Source: Bacilli bacterium (GTDB taxonomy: Bacteria > Bacillota_I > Bacilli_A > RF39 > UBA660). Taken from it: DNA of 36,522 nt. This document shows, piece after piece, positions 26,187 through 33,485 of this stretch. Below the pieces are notes generated by a model that was not told where the DNA came from, ran no database searches, and worked only from the letters and a program-made list of their open reading frames with translations. Position 1 is the first letter of the stretch. Each line of letters starts with the position of its first letter. The position numbers and the translations under genes were made by a program. Location of the stretch: positions 1 to 36,522 of the forward strand of contig JAFRIS010000016.1 in NCBI GenBank assembly GCA_017432665.1, written 5' to 3'.

Positions 26187-26216
26187 ATTATAAACTAAAA
26201 ATGTAGATGTTGTAAA
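26187..26216 (-). promoter_or_regulatory. Promoter of the 131-residue paralog
   Basis: The minus strand has TTTACA (26211-26216), an 18-base spacer and TATAAT (26187-26192), with a leader of about 20 bases containing AGGAGGT. Confidence 0.7.
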
Positions 26217-26244
26217 TAAAAGAGTAAAGATTTTTTTCACTAAT

Positions 26245-26280
26245 AAAAAAAACAAGTTATTCCTGTTTTCTTAACTTGTT
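26245..26280 (-). terminator. Terminator after the 153-residue paralog
   Basis: A perfect 9-base stem AACAAGTTA/TAACTTGTT (26251-26259 with 26272-26280) is followed on the minus strand by a long T run. Confidence 0.85.
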
Positions 26281-26718
26281 CTTCTTTTTTTCTTTTACTT
26301 TTCGTAGTTCAACTATTTCTTGATAAATATCCGGATGATTCTCTTCTAAAAATCTTTCCTCGCGGTCATTTTCTTCTATTAGTTTCTTATCATAATAATT
26401 TTTATAAATAATAGCTATTTTTTGATTAGTTTCATTAGAACAATCCTTATAATTATTAAAATAGTATTTTTGTAGAGTTTTTCTTTTCCCAGTACAAGAA
26501 TGGTTTTTGCCTTCAGGCATTATAACATCAGCAAAAGCTAAATATGTTGCGATTAAACATTTTTCATCAGTAGATAAGTCCGTTTCATCTATGTACTTCA
26601 TAAAGAAGCGAGTCAATTGGGAAAATTCTTTTAAAGTTAGTGATTTTGTAATAATTAAATAATCTAAAATAATGTTAGGGTCTATTTGATTATCGATATA
26701 ATTAATACTTTCTTTCAT
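26257..26718 (-). CDS. Unknown cytosolic protein, paralog of the previous gene
   Basis: This 153-residue, charged, helical protein has no export signal. It is collinear with the 131-residue downstream neighbour in two blocks: TDEKCLIATYL (about 55-65), and YYFNNYKDC (about 86-94). It has its own N-terminal part (NQIDPNIILDYLIITKSLTLKEFSQLT) and a very basic C-terminus (KVKEKKKNKLRKQE). I recognise no family and infer no function. The ATG at 26718 has only a weak ribosome site (AAGGGAAAA). It starts 23 bases after the acyl-CoA ligase gene with no terminator between, so the two are probably cotranscribed. Confidence 0.6.
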   Translation of the reverse strand: MKESINYIDNQIDPNIILDYLIITKSLTLKEFSQLTRFFMKYIDETDLSTDEKCLIATYLAFADVIMPEGKNHSCTGKRKTLQKYYFNNYKDCSNETNQKIAIIYKNYYDKKLIEENDREERFLEENHPDIYQEIVELRKVKEKKKNKLRKQE

Positions 26719-26741
26719 ATAATTTTCCCTTTCATTCTTTT

Positions 26742-28553
26742 TTATTCTTCTTTGTTTTCTTCTTCAATTACTTGTTTCAATAATTCAGTACTTAATTCAT
26801 ATTCTTTATTTTTATTCTTTAGTTTTTCTTCATGCATTAAAACATTATAAGCAATTTTTCCTACTAATGTTTTAGGTAACTCTTTTCGAAATTCATATTC
26901 ATATGGCCAAGAGAATCTAGCTAGATTTTTTTCAACCAATTCTTTAATTGATTCTAATAATTCATCTGACTCTTCAACACCTTTGTTTAACACAATAAAT
27001 GCCTTAGCAACTGTTACTTTATATGGATGAGGTATACCAATTACACAACTCATTCTTACAGCAGGATGGGAATCAATAACACTTTCAATATTGCTTGGAT
27101 AAACACAATATCCAGAAGTAATAATCATTCTTTTAATTCTTCCTTTAAAGTAAACAAAACCATCTTTATCCATAATACCTTCATCACCAGTATGTAACCA
27201 TATTCTGCCATCTCTATGCTTCTTCAAAGTCTGTTTTGTTTCTTTTCTATTATGAACATATCCGGCCATTACTGTTGGTCCACTAATAACAATTTCTCCA
27301 GAAGTTCCATATGGTAATTCTTTATCAGTACCAACATCGACAATCTTATAATAAGTATCTGGATAAGGAATACCAATACTTCCTTCACGATGATAATGAA
27401 GCGGTGTAAAGCAACTAGCTGCACAACATTCAGTTAATCCATAACCTTCCCTAATTGTAGTAGGAGAATGATGTTTTTTTAAGAAATCATCAAATCTTCT
27501 TTTTAAATCAACAGATAAGGTGTCTCCACCAGAAATAACACAAGTAATATAATCCAATTTCATATGATTAAAGTTTTTATTTTGAAGTATTGCCTCAAAT
27601 AAAGTAGGAACTCCTACAATAACATTAGGCTCATATTTTTTAATTATCTTATCAAAGGTTCTAGCATTAAACTGCGGTAACAAAATACTAGTACCACCAA
27701 AATATTGAACGCAATGAATACAAACACTTAGGCCAAATCCATGGAAAATTGGCATAATAGCAAGTACTTTATCTTGATCATTTAAGCAAGCAACATGCTC
27801 AAAGTTTTGCATCGCTGAAGCATTTAAATTTAAGTTAGTTAATCTAACTCCTTTAGGAGTACCAGAAGTACCACCAGAATATAATATAGCTGCGATATCT
27901 TTTCCCTTAAAACCATCTTCTATTTCTTTATAATATGTCTTTCCTAATTTAATAAACTCTTTCCAACTCATTTTTCTTTTATCATTATTTAAATAAGTTC
28001 CAGGATTTAGTGTTTTTATTGTCTTAGGAATAATATTTTTAGGAATTGTTGTAGTTGCATATAAAGACTTAGTAATAGGAGGCATGGACTCTCCTACTCC
28101 TACTAATACAACTTTCTTTACTTTTGTATCATTTATTATTTTATCTACTTTTTTCTCAGTAAAATCAATAGTAATTAACCATTCGCTTCTAGATATATTT
28201 AAATAATTTTTAATTTCATTTTCAGCACTTAGTGGATGAATCATAGAAGCAATTGCTCCTATCTTATTAACAGCATAAAAAGAAATAATTCCTTCAGGAG
28301 TATTAGGCATGCAGATTGATACTACATCTTTATACTTAACACCCAAAGCCTTTAGACCACGGGCAGCTTCATCTATTTGCTTTAAAAACTCATAATATGT
28401 TTTCTTGTTTCCATAATAGTTATAACTAATGTTGTTTAAATGCTTGCTAGATGTATATTCAATCAATTTGTAAGCAGAAAAATCAGGATACTCTAAGTGT
28501 TCCTTCTCATTATCATAAAACTTATACCAAGGGGCTTTAATACTCTTTGCCAT
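26742..28553 (-). CDS. AMP-forming acyl-CoA ligase
   Basis: This 603-residue adenylate-forming enzyme should activate a carboxylic acid, probably a fatty acid, with ATP and CoA. The P-loop ILYSGGTSGTPKGV lies near residue 230, followed by YGLTECCAA (motif A5), HTGDEGIMDKDGFVYFKGRIKRMI (A7/A8), and the A10 lysine in LPKTLVGKIAY. Length and motifs fit the long-chain FadD-like branch, but the substrate cannot be fixed by eye. I chose ATG 28553, behind GTGGTGATTTTT; the GTG at 28565 belongs to that site. No beta-oxidation genes are nearby. It is probably cotranscribed with the downstream 153-residue gene. Confidence 0.88.
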   Translation of the reverse strand: MAKSIKAPWYKFYDNEKEHLEYPDFSAYKLIEYTSSKHLNNISYNYYGNKKTYYEFLKQIDEAARGLKALGVKYKDVVSICMPNTPEGIISFYAVNKIGAIASMIHPLSAENEIKNYLNISRSEWLITIDFTEKKVDKIINDTKVKKVVLVGVGESMPPITKSLYATTTIPKNIIPKTIKTLNPGTYLNNDKRKMSWKEFIKLGKTYYKEIEDGFKGKDIAAILYSGGTSGTPKGVRLTNLNLNASAMQNFEHVACLNDQDKVLAIMPIFHGFGLSVCIHCVQYFGGTSILLPQFNARTFDKIIKKYEPNVIVGVPTLFEAILQNKNFNHMKLDYITCVISGGDTLSVDLKRRFDDFLKKHHSPTTIREGYGLTECCAASCFTPLHYHREGSIGIPYPDTYYKIVDVGTDKELPYGTSGEIVISGPTVMAGYVHNRKETKQTLKKHRDGRIWLHTGDEGIMDKDGFVYFKGRIKRMIITSGYCVYPSNIESVIDSHPAVRMSCVIGIPHPYKVTVAKAFIVLNKGVEESDELLESIKELVEKNLARFSWPYEYEFRKELPKTLVGKIAYNVLMHEEKLKNKNKEYELSTELLKQVIEEENKEE

Positions 28554-28573
28554 AAAAATCACCACTATAAATT

Positions 28574-28602
28574 ATTATACTATATTACGTAAAAAAATAA
28601 AA
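28574..28602 (-). promoter_or_regulatory. Weak candidate promoter of the acyl-CoA ligase gene
   Basis: The minus strand has TATAAT (28574-28579), with TTTTAT (28597-28602) at a 17-base spacing. The -10 is exact, but the -35 is poor and lies in the T-rich tail of a terminator. Confidence 0.4.
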
Positions 28603-28627
28603 TAAATAAAAAGAGGATTACTCCTCT
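28603..28627 (-). terminator. Terminator after the 223-residue membrane protein gene
   Basis: A 6-base GC-containing stem AGAGGA/TCCTCT (28612-28617 with 28622-28627) is followed on the minus strand by a T-rich tract. Confidence 0.75.
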
Positions 28628-29297
28628 ATTTTATTAATTCATTAACATCAGTTTTCTTATCATTCTCATCAATTACATATGTAGTAATTCCCATATTATC
28701 TTCACTAACTATGCTTTTTACATTTGTAACTGATAGTTTTGTTACACTCGTTTTCCCATCAATTAAATCTTTGGTAGAAATATAAGAAACACTATTATCT
28801 TCATTTAAAATTAGTAATCCATATTTTGGGTTTGTTGAAGACAATCCTTGTCCATAATCATTATTATATAAATGCTTTGCATTTGTAACATCAAGTTTCA
28901 ACCATTTTGTATTTTGTCCATCTAATTTAGCAGTCATTTTTTCAAAACTATATTCTTTATAGTTCTCTCTAGTCTTTACTAATTTTTGAAATGTTCCATT
29001 ACCATAAACATCATCTATATTAGGAGTACTATCATATACATTAACGTATACTTCTCCTCCGTATAACACTGCATGGCCTTTGATTGGGCTTAATGATATC
29101 ACTTCTTTTTCTACTTCTTCTTGGCAATTACTATCATTAGTATCCTTCTTATCACTTTTTACAGTACTAGATGAGTTTTCTTTAGCCATTAATTTATCTT
29201 TGTTAATGAAAATAAATCCTCCCATACCTACACACATTAGTAATAATAAAACTACAAGTATAACTAATCCAGCATTACTTTTTTTCTTTTCTTCCAT
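28626..29297 (-). CDS. Membrane-anchored extracytoplasmic protein
   Basis: This 223-residue protein has a short basic start (MEEKKKSN), one hydrophobic helix (about residues 10-31), then a Ser/Lys/Asp-rich linker (about 40-60) and an extracytoplasmic domain. That domain begins around SPIKGHAVLYGGEVYVNVYDS and contains several strands and a repeated TNAKHLY / TNVKSIV element. I recognise no family. A single Cys (NCQEE) lies in the linker. The ATG follows AGGAGAGTGA. It has its own promoter and terminator, so it is likely monocistronic. Confidence 0.6.
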   Translation of the reverse strand: MEEKKKSNAGLVILVVLLLLMCVGMGGFIFINKDKLMAKENSSSTVKSDKKDTNDSNCQEEVEKEVISLSPIKGHAVLYGGEVYVNVYDSTPNIDDVYGNGTFQKLVKTRENYKEYSFEKMTAKLDGQNTKWLKLDVTNAKHLYNNDYGQGLSSTNPKYGLLILNEDNSVSYISTKDLIDGKTSVTKLSVTNVKSIVSEDNMGITTYVIDENDKKTDVNELIK

Positions 29298-29330
29298 TCT
29301 CTCACTCTCCTATCATTAATACTATCATAT

Positions 29331-29359
29331 ATTTTAAAATATAATATAAATAATTACAA
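29331..29359 (-). promoter_or_regulatory. Promoter of the 223-residue membrane protein gene
   Basis: The minus strand has TTGTAA (29354-29359), a 17-base spacer and TAAAAT (29331-29336). The -35 overlaps the T-tract of the preceding terminator. Confidence 0.6.
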
Positions 29360-29385
29360 AAAAAGAAAGCTACTTTACTTTCTTT
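29357..29385 (-). terminator. Terminator after the 181-residue membrane protein gene
   Basis: An 8-base stem AAAGAAAG/CTTTCTTT (29362-29369 with 29378-29385) is followed on the minus strand by TTTTG. Confidence 0.75.
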
Positions 29386-29915
29386 AACAATCCTTTGACA
29401 TAATTTTTAGCTTGAATAAATCTAGTATTTACCTTTTCTTTAAGACTAGGTGATACTACCCAACTAAGTATTATTAAAAACCAAAGGCAATCATAATAAT
29501 TACCATTTAATAGAGCTCTTACTCCAAATATTAAAGCAGTAATCACAATACCAATAATACAAATAACTATTATTAAATTACTTACATTGTTCATATTACT
29601 TTTAGTTTTAAAATCTATCTCTTTACGACTTAGTAGTTTATCAGCCTTTTCTTTAAATCTAGTATATCTTTCTTCTAAGTCAGCAAAATCTTTTATTTTT
29701 TCACTTGATTCATATAAATCATCACGATATAGTACTTTAAAATCTTCCTGGATACTTAAATCTACATTTTTATAATTATCTAAATCTAGTTTAATATTAA
29801 ATTCTTCTTCAAATATTTTAAGCAATTTATTACGACATTTATTAGAAATAAAACCAGATTCATTAATATACACTTTTAATTCTTTATTTATTTCATTTAA
29901 TCTCTTAGTACTCAT
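29370..29915 (-). CDS. Unknown C-terminally membrane-anchored protein
   Basis: This 181-residue protein has a charged helical N-terminal part (about 1-105, including ELKVYINESG, LEERYTRFKEKADKLL) and then two close hydrophobic segments (about 113-132 and 140-156). A basic tail (KNYVKGLLKKVK) ends it, so the N-terminal domain and tail probably both face the cytoplasm. I recognise no family. The ATG at 29915 follows AGAGGTT. It starts 11 bases after yebC and shares its transcript, with a terminator downstream. Whether it works with YebC is unknown. Confidence 0.55.
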   Translation of the reverse strand: MSTKRLNEINKELKVYINESGFISNKCRNKLLKIFEEEFNIKLDLDNYKNVDLSIQEDFKVLYRDDLYESSEKIKDFADLEERYTRFKEKADKLLSRKEIDFKTKSNMNNVSNLIIVICIIGIVITALIFGVRALLNGNYYDCLWFLIILSWVVSPSLKEKVNTRFIQAKNYVKGLLKKVK

Positions 29916-29926
29916 AAGAACCTCTT

Positions 29927-30649
29927 TTATTTTTCTTTTAAATTATAATAAACATCTTGTACATCATCTAAATCTTCAAGCGCATCTACTAGTTTCATAA
30001 CTTTCTCTTGGCCTTCTTCATCTAGTTCTACTTCCATATTTGGTACATAAGTAAGTTCACATTCTAAGAATTCTTTTACATCATTTTCTTCTAAAGCATC
30101 CCTTACTGCGGTAAAACTATTTTGATCAGTAGTAATCATATAACTATCCTCTACTTTCTCAAAATCAAGTGCTCCGGCATCTAATGCAACCATCATCATA
30201 GTATCTTCATCATATTCAGAAGGTATAACAATAGAACCTCTTCTTTCAAACATATAGCTTACTGAACCATCGGTTCCTAAATTACCTCCAGCTTTTGTAA
30301 AAGCACTTCTAACAGCAGAAGCAGTACGATTACGATTATCTGTTAAACAATCTACCATAAATGCTACTCCACCATGACCATAACCTTCATATCTTAAGTT
30401 TTCATAATTAGCAGCATCTGCAGAACCTACAGCCTTATCAATTGCTTTTTGAATGTTATCTTTAGGCATATTTTGAGCTTTTGCTTTATCAACAGCTAGT
30501 CTTAAAGCAGCATTTTGATTAGGATCAGGACTACCACTTTTAGCTGCGACCATTATTTCTTTTGTTAACTTTTGAAACATTTTTCCTCTAGCAGCATCTA
30601 GTAAACCTTTCTTTCTATGAATTGTAGCCCACTTTGAATGTCCACTCAT
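29927..30649 (-). CDS. yebC: YebC/PmpR family regulator or translation factor
   Basis: This 240-residue protein has the family signature at the start (MSGHSKWATIHRKKGLLDAARGK). It also has AAKSGSPDPNQNAALRLA, NMPKDNIQKAIDKA, and RYEGYGHGGVAFMVDCLTDNRNRT, and the domain II-III region with GGNLGTDGSVSYMF. Proteins of this family were first described as transcriptional regulators; members (YebC/YeeI) have also been linked to relief of ribosome stalling on proline stretches. Which role holds here cannot be read from sequence. The ATG at 30649 follows GAGGAGGT. It is divergent from the gene at 30740 across a 90-base shared promoter region. Confidence 0.95.
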   Translation of the reverse strand: MSGHSKWATIHRKKGLLDAARGKMFQKLTKEIMVAAKSGSPDPNQNAALRLAVDKAKAQNMPKDNIQKAIDKAVGSADAANYENLRYEGYGHGGVAFMVDCLTDNRNRTASAVRSAFTKAGGNLGTDGSVSYMFERRGSIVIPSEYDEDTMMMVALDAGALDFEKVEDSYMITTDQNSFTAVRDALEENDVKEFLECELTYVPNMEVELDEEGQEKVMKLVDALEDLDDVQDVYYNLKEK

Positions 30650-30739
30650 ATTAATACCTCCTCTTCTTCGTTATTATTTTATCACATCTTTGATTACTTT
30701 TAAACAATTATTTATGTTATAATTTAACTAGGTGATAAT
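30650..30739. promoter_or_regulatory. Divergent promoter region, yebC and DUF192-like gene
   Basis: The plus side has an extended -10, TGT-TATAAT at 30715-30723, with TTACTT at an 18-base spacing as a weak -35. Its leader is about 10 bases with AGGTGAT. The minus side has TAAAAT near 30674-30680 with a poor -35 (TTTAAA). No inverted repeat that would suggest a shared operator was seen. Confidence 0.5.
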
Positions 30740-31051
30740 ATGAACCTAAAAATTAATAAAAAGACATATGAGGTTAGAGAACTGACTAATTTTAAATCAA
30801 GGTTTAAATCTCTAAAATTTGTCTTTGAACCACTTGATTATATAATAAAAATACCAAATAAGAAAATTGCTAATACTTATTTTTTTGTTCAAAAAGTTGA
30901 TATCTGCTTTACTGATCCTAAGAATAGAATTACAAAACTATGTGAAGATGTGAGATCCGAAAAATTAATTTTTGACTTTTCTGCGACTAATATTTATTAT
31001 TTACCCATTGGATGTGCGAAAGAATATAAAGTTGGTGATATATTAAAATAA
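30740..31051 (+). CDS. Small DUF192-like protein
   Basis: This 103-residue cytosolic protein lies alone on the plus strand among minus-strand genes. The pattern ANTYFFVQKVDICFTDPKNRI followed by a strand and then IYYLPIGCAKEYKVGDIL echoes the DUF192 fold. In that fold a central segment on the left matches NTxxPLDxxFxD, and a later ELPAGxxxxxxVKxGDxL ends the domain. The usual N-terminal GLMFR block is degenerate here (FKSLKFVFEPL). The call is by pattern and moderate. The ATG follows TAGGTGATAAT. It is divergent from yebC, and a strong terminator follows. Confidence 0.5.
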   Translation: MNLKINKKTYEVRELTNFKSRFKSLKFVFEPLDYIIKIPNKKIANTYFFVQKVDICFTDPKNRITKLCEDVRSEKLIFDFSATNIYYLPIGCAKEYKVGDILK

Positions 31052-31080
31052 AAGACTAAAATTACTTTAGTCTTTTTTTA
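31051..31080 (+). terminator. Terminator after the DUF192-like gene
   Basis: A 10-base perfect stem AAAGACTAAA/TTTAGTCTTT (31051-31060 with 31066-31075) is followed by T residues. Confidence 0.85.
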
Positions 31081-31129
31081 TAAGTTATTTTACGCTTCCT
31101 TAGCCATTCCCTTGATGCATCATATTATA

Positions 31130-31157
31130 CAAAAAAAACAAGTTGGTAACAACTTGT
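31130..31157 (-). terminator. Terminator after the Hpt-receiver gene
   Basis: A perfect 8-base stem ACAAGTTG/CAACTTGT (31138-31145 with 31150-31157) is followed on the minus strand by eight T residues. Confidence 0.85.
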
Positions 31158-31159
31158 AA

Positions 31160-31963
31160 TTATTGTGCATCTTTATATAGCATAGTTTTTTCAATGATCA
31201 TTTTAACACTTTGTTCAGTAAATGGTTTTTCTAACATATCAACTATATCATAAGTGAATGCCCTATCAATAGTTTCTTTAGAAGAATCTCCTGAAATGAT
31301 AGAAACAGGAATTTCTCCTAAAATACCATTTTGTCTCATAAACTCTAATACTGCGAATCCATCTACTTTTGGCATATTTAAGTCAAGTAAGATTGTAATG
31401 ATTAAACCATTATCTTTATTAGCTTTTATAATTTCAATTGCTTCTTCTCCATCTTTTGCAGTACCAACATTATATTCTTCACTAAATATTCTTTTAACGA
31501 AGTTCCTAATGATATTAGAATCATCTACAACCAGTATAGTTTTATTAGTATAAACTTCTCCAGTACTTTCAGCTGCGGGAGCATTAGCACTTTCAACCGT
31601 TTCATCACTATTCATATATTCTTGAATTAATACAATTGCTTTGTTAGTTTCATTTATTAAGTCATTAATATGTGCTGTTACATATGATACGTCTCCAGCT
31701 TTACTCTTTGTTTCATGTTCAAGAGCTAAATCTGCCAAAGTATTAAAACCAAAATACTTTGCATCACTTTTTAGAGAATGTACAGTAATGGCATAGTTAT
31801 TCATATCAGAATTATTCATCATTTCAATAAGTTGATTAATTTTAGAATGAATGCCAACTAAAAACTCCCCTATTGTTTCATTATATGTTTGAGCATCTCC
31901 AAACAATTCTAGACTTTGTTTAATATCAACACCATTTTTCTCTAAAAAACTTATATCCTTCAT
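31160..31963 (-). CDS. Hpt-receiver fusion protein
   Basis: This 267-residue cytosolic signalling protein joins an N-terminal histidine phosphotransfer (Hpt) domain to a C-terminal response-regulator receiver domain. There is no kinase, DNA-binding or other output domain. The Hpt histidine is H62 in the motif HSLKSDAKYFG. An Ala/Glu-rich linker (about 118-140) leads to the receiver: acidic pair D147-D148 (LVVDDSN), phospho-acceptor D194 (LLDLNMPKVDG), switch Ser224 and K246 (EKPF). All key residues are intact, so both domains should be able to carry phosphate. No histidine kinase is in the window. The ATG at 31963 follows GAGGTGA. It is monocistronic. Confidence 0.9.
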   Translation of the reverse strand: MKDISFLEKNGVDIKQSLELFGDAQTYNETIGEFLVGIHSKINQLIEMMNNSDMNNYAITVHSLKSDAKYFGFNTLADLALEHETKSKAGDVSYVTAHINDLINETNKAIVLIQEYMNSDETVESANAPAAESTGEVYTNKTILVVDDSNIIRNFVKRIFSEEYNVGTAKDGEEAIEIIKANKDNGLIITILLDLNMPKVDGFAVLEFMRQNGILGEIPVSIISGDSSKETIDRAFTYDIVDMLEKPFTEQSVKMIIEKTMLYKDAQ

Positions 31964-31986
31964 AACAATTCACCTCTATCATGTTA

Positions 31987-32015
31987 ATTATATAATAAAA
32001 AAAAAGAAAATACAA
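31987..32015 (-). promoter_or_regulatory. Promoter of the Hpt-receiver gene nested in a terminator
   Basis: The minus strand has TTGTAT (32010-32015), a 17-base spacer and TATAAT (31987-31992). The -35 lies in the 3' arm of the terminator hairpin 32011-32026. Confidence 0.6.
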
Positions 32016-32026
32016 TTCTTATTGTA
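31996..32026 (-). terminator. Terminator after the methyltransferase-like gene
   Basis: A 6-base stem TACAAT/ATTGTA (32011-32016 with 32021-32026) is followed on the minus strand by TTTTC and nine T residues. The stem is weak, but the T-tract is strong. Confidence 0.6.
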
Positions 32027-32036
32027 AAATCTTTTA

Positions 32037-32729
32037 CTATTTACGTTTATTATATATAACTGGATACGGATTATGATATTCTTTTAAATATGCTTTTTCT
32101 AGAGTTCCCATATTGTAATCTTCTACTCCACGTTCTGCCATATATATCATAGCATTTAACCAGTCATTATCACTTTCAAAATAGTCATAGACATCACCAT
32201 GTGGTCCACCTTCACACAAAGCAATCATAAAATCAATATTATTACGTGTCGCAGAATCAATAATATTATATGTTGCTTCACATGGCATAAAGCCTATCAA
32301 TAAATTAGCACTACCAATTGGAGTTTCAGAATAAAACTTTTCTCTAACTAGTGTTAATTTTTCACTATTTCTTTCATATTTACTTAGTCTAGGATCATAT
32401 ACTTTAATTTTACCAGTAATTTGTTCATTAGCTATCCTTCTAGCCAAACCAGGTATAACTCCTCCACCTACTTCAATAATATATCTATCACGATAATTAA
32501 ATTCACTATCTAATAGATTCATAAATCCTAAATAAATATTTTTTTCATCTTCTAATATATTTAATTTGTCATAAACTTCAGTTACTAAATCTGGAATCAT
32601 TTTACCATTAGAGTGACCTCTAAGGGCATAATTTAATAAATGTTTTCGTTCATGTTCATCAAATATATCATGATATTCTATGACAAATCTTTCGATTTCA
32701 TCATAATTTGTATTCAACCTATCTCCCAT
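32037..32729 (-). CDS. Rossmann-fold, methyltransferase-like protein
   Basis: This 230-residue cytosolic protein has a glycine-rich loop YIIEVGGGVIPGLARRIA (about 84-100) followed by IKVYDPRLS (about 108-116). That arrangement matches motifs I and post-I of a SAM-dependent methyltransferase, where the second-strand acidic residue (Asp in YDP) would contact the ribose. The remainder (ANLLIGFMPCEATYNIIDSATRN, IDFMIALCEGG) is compatible with motifs II-IV. No substrate is suggested, and I cannot name a family. I chose ATG 32729, preceded by AGGTGATTTTT; the GTG at 32738 is inside that site. It has its own promoter. Confidence 0.6.
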   Translation of the reverse strand: MGDRLNTNYDEIERFVIEYHDIFDEHERKHLLNYALRGHSNGKMIPDLVTEVYDKLNILEDEKNIYLGFMNLLDSEFNYRDRYIIEVGGGVIPGLARRIANEQITGKIKVYDPRLSKYERNSEKLTLVREKFYSETPIGSANLLIGFMPCEATYNIIDSATRNNIDFMIALCEGGPHGDVYDYFESDNDWLNAMIYMAERGVEDYNMGTLEKAYLKEYHNPYPVIYNKRK

Positions 32730-32749
32730 AAAAATCACCTAACATTAAA

Positions 32750-32779
32750 AATATATCATAAAAAAAAGTTTCTTGTAAA
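32750..32779 (-). promoter_or_regulatory. Promoter of the methyltransferase-like gene
   Basis: The minus strand has TTTACA (32774-32779), an 18-base spacer and TATATT (32750-32755), with a TGA extended -10. The leader is about 15 bases with AGGTGAT. Confidence 0.6.
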
Positions 32780-32787
32780 TAAACATC

Positions 32788-33477
32788 TTATTTATAATCA
32801 ACTTTTACTAAAACCGGATAGTGATCACTAGTATTAAGATTAGTAATTCTATCTTTACTAATTAATTTAAAACAATCTGAGATAAAAATATGATCTATCG
32901 CACGATGATACTTAGATATTTTTAAAGTCTTATCAGAAATATCAATATGCTTTATTCCCATTTTTTTTAATTCAGCTACAAAATTATTAAATATTTCTTT
33001 ATTTGTTTTTAAATTAAAATCACCTGTTAAAATAATTGGATTTGGATCCCTCTTTAGTAATTTTATAATTCTTTTTAATTGTCTTTCCTTTACCTTTTCT
33101 TTTCTTACTTCTAAATGAGTATTATATATAGAAATAATCTTACCATTATCTTCAATTTCTACTTTAGTTATAATTCTACGCATTATAGATGGTAGAAATG
33201 GTAAACGGTAAGTCTTGTTCTTAATTACTCTTTTATTAGTAATAATTGGAGTTCTTTCATTAAAACGATTTGGTAATAGAAAACGATATGCACCATAAAT
33301 AGAATATGATAGTTTATTTAAAGACTTTGTAATATCTTTATCAATCTTAGAATATACTTCTTGAAGATTATAAATATCTATCTTTTTATCTTTTAATAAT
33401 TCAATTATTTGATCTCTTTTATCTTTTTTATATTTATTAAAATCATTTTGAATATTAAATGTACATATCGTTAGCAT
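32788..33477 (-). CDS. Endonuclease/exonuclease/phosphatase-family hydrolase
   Basis: This 229-residue protein of the EEP superfamily has the complete metal-catalytic set: N8 (TFNIQND), E40 (NLQE), H121 (NTHLE), D153/N155 (TGDFN), D195 (IDHIF) and D218-H219 (TSDHYPV). The superfamily cuts phosphodiesters in nucleic acids, sphingolipids or inositol phosphates; the target is not readable. It has no signal peptide, which argues against a secreted DNase or sphingomyelinase. The ATG at 33477 uses a ribosome site that includes the TAG stop of obg (TTAGGTGATGTT), so it is coupled to that gene. The 3' end has only a weak A/T hairpin before a T-run, so termination is uncertain. Confidence 0.85.
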   Translation of the reverse strand: MLTICTFNIQNDFNKYKKDKRDQIIELLKDKKIDIYNLQEVYSKIDKDITKSLNKLSYSIYGAYRFLLPNRFNERTPIITNKRVIKNKTYRLPFLPSIMRRIITKVEIEDNGKIISIYNTHLEVRKEKVKERQLKRIIKLLKRDPNPIILTGDFNLKTNKEIFNNFVAELKKMGIKHIDISDKTLKISKYHRAIDHIFISDCFKLISKDRITNLNTSDHYPVLVKVDYK

Positions 33478-33485
33478 AACATCAC

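Noticed and set aside
31081-31130. Small RNA gene in the gap between two terminators
   Set aside because: The 50 bases show no stable stem, promoter or conserved RNA motif that I can recognise.
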